Positions 31,650 through 38,263 of a stretch of DNA of 38,263 bases are shown here, piece by piece. The stretch comes from JBQTHI01 sp052390035 (lineage in GTDB: Bacteria > Actinomycetota > Acidimicrobiia > Spongiisociales > ZC4RG35): the NCBI GenBank assembly GCA_052390035.1, contig JBQTHI010000092.1:1-38263 (forward strand). The letters are read 5' to 3'. How positions within the stretch are numbered: the first letter of the stretch is position 1; every line of letters starts with the position of its first letter. Position numbers and translations under genes: made by a program. The notes beneath the pieces are model-generated. The model was not told the DNA's origin. It searched no databases and saw nothing but the letters and a program-made list of their open reading frames with translations.

Positions 31650-32228
31650 ATGCCCTCCGAACGCTTCGAGACCGAGCGACTCGTGCTGCGACGATTCAGC
31701 CGCCGTGATGTGTCGGCTCTCACCGAGGCGGTGCAGGCTTCCTTGCCGGCGCTCAACGAGTGGCTGCCTTGGGCCCACCCTGGCTACCGGCGTGAGGACG
31801 CCAGCCTCTACGTCCGTGACAGCCTCGAAGCATGGAAGGAGGGCCGGGCCTACGACTGGGCGATCCGTTTGATAGGCAACCCTCGACGCCATATCGGCAA
31901 CATCTCCACCTGGCCAGTCTCCCGTCTCACCCGCACTGGGGAGATCGGGTATTGGATCAGGACCGATGAGACCGGAAAGGGGATGGCGGCCGAAGCCACT
32001 GGCGCTGTGGTCAGGCTCGGATTCGACGAGCTGGGGTTTCACAAGCTCGTGTTGCGAGTCGCCATCGGCAACCTCGCCTCAGAACGGGTGGCCGAGAAGC
32101 TCGGGTTCGCCCGCGAGGGTGTCCTCCGCGAAGAACTCTTGATCCGGGGCCGATGGGTGGACCACACCCTTTTTAGCCTGCTCGACCGGGAATATCAGCA
32201 CCGCTATCAAACAGGCGTCAGGTCCTAG
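31650..32228 (+). CDS. GNAT acetyltransferase, RimJ/RimL-like
   Basis: The product is 192 residues from ATG 31650. FETERLVLRRFSRRDVSALT at the N-terminus, EIGYWIRTDETGKGMAAEAT (acetyl-CoA motif A) and LVLRVAIGNLASERVAEKLG are the standard blocks of the RimJ/RimL group, closing with FAREGVLREEL and a WVDHTLFSLLDREY tail. Known members acetylate ribosomal protein N-termini or small amines; the substrate here is unknown. It is divergent from the Nudix gene with a 57-nt gap. Confidence 0.88.
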   Translation: MPSERFETERLVLRRFSRRDVSALTEAVQASLPALNEWLPWAHPGYRREDASLYVRDSLEAWKEGRAYDWAIRLIGNPRRHIGNISTWPVSRLTRTGEIGYWIRTDETGKGMAAEATGAVVRLGFDELGFHKLVLRVAIGNLASERVAEKLGFAREGVLREELLIRGRWVDHTLFSLLDREYQHRYQTGVRS

Positions 32229-32263
32229 GCGCAAGGCGGCGCCAGCCATTAGCCTCTAGCGGC

Positions 32264-33088
32264 GTGAATATATGCGTCACGTGCCGAGGATCCAGGGGTT
32301 CGGTGCCAGCCAGCGGCCGTCAATATCAGCGATATGGCGGTGCGACCACGTGTTTTGAGGTCGACCTACAAGAGCAGAATCACCGGCTACTGATCGACGC
32401 CGGTACCGGTGCCCTCAGCATCAACGGCGAGCCGGCCAATGGGCCGATGCACTATTCGATCCTCCTTACCCATCTGCACTGGGACCACACGCTGGCGCTG
32501 CCTTTCTTCGCTCCGATCTACGACCCGCGCAACACCATCGATTTCTATGGGCACCCGGTGGACGGTTTGGGGATCGAAGAGGCGATCAATGCCGTGATGC
32601 AACCGCCCTGGTTCCCGGTCACGTTCGAGTCCTGCCCTTCGACGAAACGGTTTCACCACCTTGACGGCTCGACCTTCAACCTGGCCGGGATCTCGATCAG
32701 CTATTCCCGGCTTTACCACCCTCAGGGCGTGACCGGTTACCGCCTCGAGCGCGATGGCGCTGTCCTGGCGGTGGCGACCGACGTCGAACACGGTGATCAG
32801 GAGAGCGACCGGTCTGTGCGCGAACTGGCTCGTGGAGCGGATGTCCTCATATATGACGCCCAATATCACCCCGATGAACATGAGCAACTCCATATGGGAT
32901 GGGGGCACAGCACCTGGCAGGAGGCCGTTGCGGTGGCTCGAGACGCCGGGGTGGGCCGGCTCATCCTCACCAGCCACGACCCTGCCCGCTCCGATGATGG
33001 GGTGGACATGATCGTGGCCATGGCCCGCGAACATTTCCCGAACACGGAGGGGGCTGCCGAAGGGATGAAGTTCGAGGTCGGTTCCTAG
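32264..33088 (+). CDS. Metallo-beta-lactamase-fold hydrolase
   Basis: The product is 274 residues from GTG 32264. The metal-binding motif THLHWDH gives His70, His72, Asp74 and His75; further ligands are His152 (LYHPQG), Asp173 (ATDVEH) and His238 (SHDP). The N-terminal RGSRGSVPASG and the fold order resemble RNase Z/PhnP-like phosphodiesterases more than beta-lactamases. CFEVDLQEQNHRLLIDAGTG is the usual second beta sheet. The substrate is unknown. Stop TAG at 33086-33088 lies inside a small hairpin (33086-33103). Confidence 0.88.
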   Translation: MNICVTCRGSRGSVPASGRQYQRYGGATTCFEVDLQEQNHRLLIDAGTGALSINGEPANGPMHYSILLTHLHWDHTLALPFFAPIYDPRNTIDFYGHPVDGLGIEEAINAVMQPPWFPVTFESCPSTKRFHHLDGSTFNLAGISISYSRLYHPQGVTGYRLERDGAVLAVATDVEHGDQESDRSVRELARGADVLIYDAQYHPDEHEQLHMGWGHSTWQEAVAVARDAGVGRLILTSHDPARSDDGVDMIVAMAREHFPNTEGAAEGMKFEVGS

Positions 33089-33153
33089 GTAACCGCGTAC
33101 CTAAGGTTTGGGGTGTGGCCTGACCACCAAGATCCGCTAAAGAATCGCCCTCG

Positions 33154-34644
33154 TCAGCCGCCAGCCGCCAACACCCGGGTCGCTTCGCCGAAGACCGAGG
33201 CGAGGGTTGGGAAGACACCCACGACCAGCGTCAACACTCCGGCGATTCCGAGTGCAAGACGTAGGGCTCCGCTGGGCACCGCCGCCCGATCGCCGGCTGC
33301 CACGGCCGGAGGCGGATCGAGCCAGACCGCCTTCACCACCCGGGCGTAGTAGTAGAGGGCAATCACGGCATTGACCGCGGCGATGACGGCCAGCACCACC
33401 GTGGCGGTACCGCCGGCAATCATCACCGACCGGAACATGACGAACTTGGCGAACCAGCCGGCCAGCGGCGGAATACCGGCGAGGGAGAAGAAGAACATCG
33501 CCGCCAGCACCCCCAGCCGGGGGTCGTAGGCTCCGAGCCCGGCCCAGCCGTCGATGTCACCGGTCCCGGTCTTCCGTGCCCCGGCGATGACCACGGCAAA
33601 CGCACCCAGGTTCATCAGCGCGAAGATCACCAAATACACCACCGTGGCCGAGAAAGCCTCACCCAGATCGGTTCCCGCCACTGCGGCGGAGGCGAAGGGA
33701 ACCAGCATGAACCCCGCCTGGGCGATCGACGAGTAGGCGAGCAGCCGAACAATGTTGGTTTGGCGGAGGGCCGACAGGTTGCCGATGGTCATCGACGCCG
33801 CGGCCATTACCCATAGGGCCGGTGCCCAAATCTCAGCCGCCCCGGGAAGCGCCTGGTACATGATGATCAACATCCCGACAAACCCGGCGGCTTTGGAGTT
33901 GACCGAAAGGTAGGCGGTAACCGGGGTGGGCGCGCCCTCATATGTGTCCGGTGCCCAGAAGTGGAAGGGGACCGCCGACACTTTGAAACCGAACCCGACC
34001 AGCATCAGCAGGATCCCCAGTCCCAGCGCCGCCGAGGACGCCAGGCCGCGGTCGCCCACGGCCGAACGGATCCCCTCAAAGGTGACGGCACCGGTCAATC
34101 CGTAGATGAGGGACATCCCGTAGAGAAGCAGAGCGGTGGAGAGCACCCCGAGGATGTAGTACTTAAGCGAGGCCTCGTTTGACTTGACGTCGCCCTTCCG
34201 CCAGCCGGCCAGCAAGAACAACGGTGCAGTGGTCAGCTCGAGGCCGATGAACAGCACTATCAAATCACGCCCCGAGGCCATCACCATCGACCCGAGGAGC
34301 GAGCAAAGGAGAAGGAAGTAGTACTCCCCCTGGTAATAACGGTCACCCTCGATGTATGAGACCGACATCAACAGCACCAGATAGGCGGAGAGAACGAAGA
34401 GACCCTTGAGCACAAGCGCGAACACATCGACCGTATAGGAGCCGTCGAACATCGAGCGTGTGCTGCCGTCAAAGGCCATGATGAGCAGCGGGATGGCCGA
34501 AAGCGATACCCCGAGGACCGAGACGATGGCGGTGATGAACTTGGCGGAACGGGGGAGGATCAGATCGAGGCCCAGCACGACCAGGATGGTGGCGGTGACC
34601 ACCAGTTCGGGGGCGAGGGCCAGATAGTCGATCTCAAAGCCCAC
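33154..34644 (-). CDS. nuoN: NADH-quinone oxidoreductase subunit N
   Basis: The product is 496 residues from GTG 34644, preceded by GGGAGGA inside the end of nuoM. This antiporter-like membrane subunit of complex I has about 14 transmembrane segments. The conserved channel residues are visible: Glu136 in TM5 (FIGLELTTAPLFLL) and Lys221 in TM7 (FGFKVSAVPFHFWAPDTYEG). A third conserved block is NIVRLLAYSSIAQAGFML. It couples quinone reduction to proton pumping. It is the last gene of the nuo operon, 3 nt after nuoM. Confidence 0.95.
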   Translation of the reverse strand: MGFEIDYLALAPELVVTATILVVLGLDLILPRSAKFITAIVSVLGVSLSAIPLLIMAFDGSTRSMFDGSYTVDVFALVLKGLFVLSAYLVLLMSVSYIEGDRYYQGEYYFLLLCSLLGSMVMASGRDLIVLFIGLELTTAPLFLLAGWRKGDVKSNEASLKYYILGVLSTALLLYGMSLIYGLTGAVTFEGIRSAVGDRGLASSAALGLGILLMLVGFGFKVSAVPFHFWAPDTYEGAPTPVTAYLSVNSKAAGFVGMLIIMYQALPGAAEIWAPALWVMAAASMTIGNLSALRQTNIVRLLAYSSIAQAGFMLVPFASAAVAGTDLGEAFSATVVYLVIFALMNLGAFAVVIAGARKTGTGDIDGWAGLGAYDPRLGVLAAMFFFSLAGIPPLAGWFAKFVMFRSVMIAGGTATVVLAVIAAVNAVIALYYYARVVKAVWLDPPPAVAAGDRAAVPSGALRLALGIAGVLTLVVGVFPTLASVFGEATRVLAAGG

Positions 34645-34647
34645 CGG

Positions 34648-36267
34648 TCATCCTCCCAGCGCCCGGCCCAAAGCGGCGATCGGTTCGGATGGAAAACTCC
34701 CCTGCACCATGCTCACGACGGCGTCGGTAGTCGCCTCGAAGACGACCCGCGGGTAGATACCAACCACCACGATCAGGACGACCAGGGGAACCCAGGCCGC
34801 CAGCTCGTACCGGTCGACATCGTGGAGGTGATGACCCTGCCATTGCTCGGAGGGTTCGCCCAGGTTTACCTTTTGCAGCATGTAGAGCATGTAGCCGGCG
34901 GTGAGAACCGTCCCTACTGCCCCTAACACCATGGCGGTGCGGAAAAGACCGAGGGGCAGTCCGGCGGCAGGGTTGTAGGCCCCGAGCAGCGACATGAACT
35001 CCCCCCAGAACCCGGCCAGCCCGGGCAGACCGAGGGAGGCGAAGGTTGTGAAGGCGAAGATGCCTCCGAGCATGGGCAGCAGCTTCTGGTTCCCACCGAG
35101 ACGGGCCATCTCTCTGGTGTGGTAGCGATGCGAGATCGCTCCGGCAAGGAAGAAGAGCAGCCCGGTGATCAGCCCATGGGCGACCATTCCGATGATCGAT
35201 GCGTTGATACCGACGTCGGTGAGGCTGGCAATCCCCAGCATCACGAATCCCATGTGACCGACTGAGGAAAAGGCGATCAGGCGCTTCATGTCGGTTTGGG
35301 CCAGGCAGGCGAGCGATCCGTAGATGATCCCGATGACTGCCAGCACGGCTATCGCCGGCGCCCAATCATGGGCGGCCTCGGGGAGGATGGGAAGCGCGAT
35401 CCGGATGAAGCCGTACGAGCCGAGCTTCAGCATGATGGCCGCCAGCACCACCGATCCGACCGTGGGAGCGGCGGTGTGAGCGTCGGGCAACCAGGTGTGG
35501 AGCGGCCACATCGGGACCTTGACGGCGAACCCGAGGAACATCGCCCCGAACACCAGCCAGCCGAACTTCCCGGCGAACACTTCGGGGGTGTTGGAGGCGA
35601 TTGCGATCAGTTCAGGAATGTCAAAGGTGCGATCGCCGGCCACGTCGGAGCGGAAATAGAGCGCCAGGAAGCCGAGCAGCATGAAGGCCGAACCGAACAG
35701 CGTGAACAGGAAGAACTTGATGGCGGCGTAGAGCCGAGTTTCGGTTTCCCGGGCGAAGCCGGGAATCTTCCGGGGCACCTTGTCGCCCCAGATTCCGATC
35801 ATGAAGTACATCGGGAGCAGCACGACTTCGAAGAAGATGAAAAAGAGGACGAGGTCGAGAGCGACAAAGGTACCGTTCAGCCCGGTGGCGAGGATGAGAA
35901 GGAGGATGAGGAACGCCTTCGGGTTGTGGGGCTCATCCCAGTGATCCCACGAATAGATAACCGAGAGCAGCACGATGACGGTGGAAAGGATCAAGAGCGG
36001 AAGGCTGATCCCGTCGACCCCGATGTGATAGTTGGCATTGATCGCCGAAATCCAGGAGTGGTTGACCTCAAACTGGTATTTGGAGGCGGCCGAATAGTCG
36101 AACCGTGCCACCACTCCGAGCGAGATGAGGAAGGTCACCGCCGTCGCCGCCAACCCGAGACGCTTTATCAGGAGCTCGTTGGACTTGGGGATGGCGGTCA
36201 TGAGCAACGCGGCGACGATGGGGATGAACACCACCAGCGTCAGCCCCCATTGATTGAACAGATCCAT
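34648..36267 (-). CDS. nuoM: NADH-quinone oxidoreductase subunit M
   Basis: The product is 539 residues from ATG 36267. Conserved features are YHIGVDGISLPLL near the N-terminus, Glu147 (FFIFFEVVLLPMYFMIGIWG) and Lys250 (AVKVPMWPLHTWLPDAHTAA), the pair that lines the proton path. DMKRLIAFSSVGHMGFVMLG is the second Lys-containing block. It is a complex I proton-pumping subunit, 17 nt after nuoL. No unusual insertion is seen. Confidence 0.95.
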   Translation of the reverse strand: MDLFNQWGLTLVVFIPIVAALLMTAIPKSNELLIKRLGLAATAVTFLISLGVVARFDYSAASKYQFEVNHSWISAINANYHIGVDGISLPLLILSTVIVLLSVIYSWDHWDEPHNPKAFLILLLILATGLNGTFVALDLVLFFIFFEVVLLPMYFMIGIWGDKVPRKIPGFARETETRLYAAIKFFLFTLFGSAFMLLGFLALYFRSDVAGDRTFDIPELIAIASNTPEVFAGKFGWLVFGAMFLGFAVKVPMWPLHTWLPDAHTAAPTVGSVVLAAIMLKLGSYGFIRIALPILPEAAHDWAPAIAVLAVIGIIYGSLACLAQTDMKRLIAFSSVGHMGFVMLGIASLTDVGINASIIGMVAHGLITGLLFFLAGAISHRYHTREMARLGGNQKLLPMLGGIFAFTTFASLGLPGLAGFWGEFMSLLGAYNPAAGLPLGLFRTAMVLGAVGTVLTAGYMLYMLQKVNLGEPSEQWQGHHLHDVDRYELAAWVPLVVLIVVVGIYPRVVFEATTDAVVSMVQGSFPSEPIAALGRALGG

Positions 36268-36284
36268 CGGTATCAGTCCCTCTC

Positions 36285-38263
36285 CTAGCGAAACACCACG
36301 ACTGCCAAGACCAGCACCAGTGCCCCCACCACGAAGCCGGTGGCGTAGTGCTGGAGCCGCCCGCTCTGCATCCGACGCAGCGACCCTCCGGTCGAGTCAG
36401 CCGCCGCGGCGATCCCTCCTATCAGGCCATCGATCCCCCTCTGATCGAGACCGCGGTAGACAAAGCGGGACATCAGCAAAGAAAGCCCGGCGGCGCCATT
36501 GATGATGCCGTCGATGACGTAGGTGTTGGTCCAGTTGACCGCCCGGGCGATGGGCCCTTTGATCGGGGCGACGATCCCGTACCAGTAGAGATCGTCGAGG
36601 AAATATTTGCGCCGCAGCAGCGGGTAGAGCAGAGGAATCTCGATGCGATCCCTTTGGCGCTGGGTCTGACGCTCTGGATGGAAGATCAGATAGGCGAGCA
36701 GGATGCCTACCAGGCCGGCGATCACTCCGGGGAAGAGAGCGGCGAGATCGAACGAGGTCGGGGCCGCTTCGGGGTGGAACACCTCCCGCACCTCTACCCA
36801 ACGATGGAAGCCGGTGAACACTCCTGGAATGTTCAGCCAACCGGCGGCGACCGCACCAACCGCCAAAGCGATAAGCGGCACAGTCATGACCCGGGGCGAC
36901 TCATGCGGATGGCCGTGGCCCTGGTAGGTGCCGTGGAAGGTGAGGAAAACCATCCGGAAGGTGTAGAAGGCGGTCACAAACGCAGCGGCGATGCCCAGCC
37001 ACATGATGGTGGTGGCGCCGGCGTGGTTGAAGGTGGCCAGGATCTCGTCTTTGGAGAAGAAACCAGCGAGGGGGGGGATCCCAGCCAGGGCCAAGGCTCC
37101 GATGACGAAGGTTCGATAGGTGATCGGCATGTCCTTGCGGATGCCGCCCATGTCCGACATGTTGTTGGAGTGGACGGCGTGAATGACCGACCCCGCCCCC
37201 AGGAACAGAAGTGCCTTGAAGAAGGCGTGAGTCCACAAGTGGAACAGGCCGGCGGCATACCCGCCCGCGCCGAGGGCGGCGGTCATGTAGCCGAGTTGGC
37301 TGACGGTCGAATAGGCGAGAACCCGTTTGATGTCATCCTGGACAAGGGCGAGCAAGCCCGTGATGAAAAGAGTGGCGGCCCCGATCCACAGCACCCAGGT
37401 GCGCGCCCCTGCCGCCATTTCTTCATAGAAGGGGAACATGCGGGCGATCAGATAGACCCCGGCAGTGACCATGGTGGCGGCGTGCATCAGCGCCGACACG
37501 GGGGTGGGACCGGCCATCGCATCCGGCAGCCATACGTGCAGGGGGAACTGGGCGCTCTTACCCATTGCCCCGAAGAAGATGAGGAGACCAGCTACCACCG
37601 CCACCGCCCCGAGGGCCGCCACTCCTTCTTCCACTGCATCAAAGATTTCGGTGAAACGGAATGTGCCCACAGTGATCCCCAGCGCGACCGCTCCCAGCAC
37701 GAGCCCGACGTCGGCGACCTTGTTCACGTAGAACGCCTTCATCGCCGCCGATGAGTTCTCCTTCTTCTCCCAGTAGTGGCCAATCAAGAGGTAGGAGGCG
37801 AGACCGACCCCTTCCCATCCGATGATGAGTTGGACGAGATTGGGGGCGGCCACGAGGACCAGCATCGAACCGGCGAATAAGGATAAGGCGGCGAAGAAGA
37901 AAGGCACCCTCACATCCCCCTGCATGTATCCAACGGCATATATGAAGACCAGTAGGGAGATGGTGGTGACCACCACGAACATCATCGTCGAGAGCCCGTC
38001 GACCACCCAGCCCAGCTCGAAGACCAGCGGATGGTCGCCGATCACCCCGATCCGGCCGATCTCGAACTGAACATCGCGGGCCACCCCCGAGGTGATGTTG
38101 AGCACGAACAACGAGACGGCGTAAAGAAAGTTGATTGCCATGGCGCCGATGGCGAACTCCGCCCCCAGGTACTTCATCCGCTTGCCGACGACGATGATGA
38201 AGAGGAATGCCACAAACGGCAGCACGAGCAGAAGACCGGCATATTGAGCCAGCGGTCCCCCAT
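36285..38263 (-). CDS. nuoL: NADH-quinone oxidoreductase subunit L, 5' end outside window
   Basis: The minus-strand frame stays open to the window edge and reads GGPLAQYAGLLLVLPFVAFL there. An internal GTG at 38225 is too far into the first helix to be a likely start, and the ATG at 38261-38263 is in another frame. The true start is probably just outside. About 659 residues are visible. Blocks include IGWEGVGLASYLLIGHYW (TM5 Glu), KSAQFPLHVWLPDAMAGPTP (TM7 Lys) and DDIKRVLAYSTVSQLGYMTA. The C-terminus carries the amphipathic lateral-helix region and a last TM. Upstream nuo genes would lie beyond the edge. Confidence 0.95.
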   Translation of the reverse strand, partial: GGPLAQYAGLLLVLPFVAFLFIIVVGKRMKYLGAEFAIGAMAINFLYAVSLFVLNITSGVARDVQFEIGRIGVIGDHPLVFELGWVVDGLSTMMFVVVTTISLLVFIYAVGYMQGDVRVPFFFAALSLFAGSMLVLVAAPNLVQLIIGWEGVGLASYLLIGHYWEKKENSSAAMKAFYVNKVADVGLVLGAVALGITVGTFRFTEIFDAVEEGVAALGAVAVVAGLLIFFGAMGKSAQFPLHVWLPDAMAGPTPVSALMHAATMVTAGVYLIARMFPFYEEMAAGARTWVLWIGAATLFITGLLALVQDDIKRVLAYSTVSQLGYMTAALGAGGYAAGLFHLWTHAFFKALLFLGAGSVIHAVHSNNMSDMGGIRKDMPITYRTFVIGALALAGIPPLAGFFSKDEILATFNHAGATTIMWLGIAAAFVTAFYTFRMVFLTFHGTYQGHGHPHESPRVMTVPLIALAVGAVAAGWLNIPGVFTGFHRWVEVREVFHPEAAPTSFDLAALFPGVIAGLVGILLAYLIFHPERQTQRQRDRIEIPLLYPLLRRKYFLDDLYWYGIVAPIKGPIARAVNWTNTYVIDGIINGAAGLSLLMSRFVYRGLDQRGIDGLIGGIAAAADSTGGSLRRMQSGRLQHYATGFVVGALVLVLAVVVFR

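Noticed and set aside
35296..36288. 330-codon plus-strand open frame
   Set aside because: It is antisense to nuoM, with highly charged low-complexity composition.
36348..37754. 468-codon plus-strand open frame
   Set aside because: It is antisense to nuoL and rich in Gly, Asp, His and Gln without domain features, as expected for a shadow of a membrane protein in GC-rich DNA.

Overview
The window reads as a high-GC chromosomal segment of an actinobacterium. GTG/TTG starts are frequent, ATGA/GTGA stop-start overlaps are common, several genes look leaderless, and an isoleucine-codon attenuator of actinobacterial style precedes cimA. Class Acidimicrobiia or a relative is my best guess, but no gene here fixes the taxon. 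I see no rRNA, tRNA, CRISPR array, insertion sequence or phage gene.

Region 1 (1-24.6 kb) is a betaine and methylated-amine uptake and demethylation island. It begins with a ProV/ProW-type ABC transporter (ProW is a tandem fusion) that runs leftward into a truncated betaine-aldehyde-dehydrogenase-like gene, with a divergent lipoprotein binding subunit (ProX). A rightward operon follows: a betaine-homocysteine-methyltransferase-like enzyme, a nitronate-monooxygenase-like flavoprotein, an alpha/beta hydrolase, an S51-like protein with a CysRS-like tail, and the delta subunit of sarcosine oxidase. The alpha, gamma and beta subunits lie on the opposite strand in the order A-G-B and run convergently into soxD. 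A DinB-like gene diverges from soxA. Next comes a leftward operon: an unrecognised 212-residue protein, a second (OpuC-like) quaternary-amine ABC transporter, an enolase-superfamily enzyme and a zinc alcohol dehydrogenase. Divergent from it is a rightward pair: a dimethylglycine/sarcosine-dehydrogenase-like flavoprotein (820 aa) and, 1 nt later, an MttB-superfamily methyltransferase. A haloalkane dehalogenase follows.

Together these could import betaines and remove methyl groups stepwise: trimethyl to dimethyl by the BHMT-like or MttB-like enzyme, dimethylglycine to sarcosine by the DMGDH-like enzyme, and sarcosine to glycine by Sox. No corrinoid protein or corrinoid-reactivation gene is present, so the acceptor for the MttB homologue is unexplained.

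Region 2 (24.6-33.1 kb) is mixed housekeeping. It holds a secreted Calx-beta repeat protein, a YihY/BrkB membrane protein, a DEAD-box helicase, a GNAT acetyltransferase, citramalate synthase behind an Ile leader-peptide attenuator, a membrane-anchored coiled-coil/HhH protein that overlaps a convergent Nudix hydrolase, a RimJ-like acetyltransferase and a metallo-beta-lactamase-fold hydrolase.

Region 3 (33.1 kb to the end) is the tail of a complex I operon on the minus strand: nuoL (5' end outside the window), nuoM and nuoN.

Two intergenic hairpins, after proX and after the MttB-like gene, are recognisable copies of one element (34 of 41 positions identical, with one compensatory pair).
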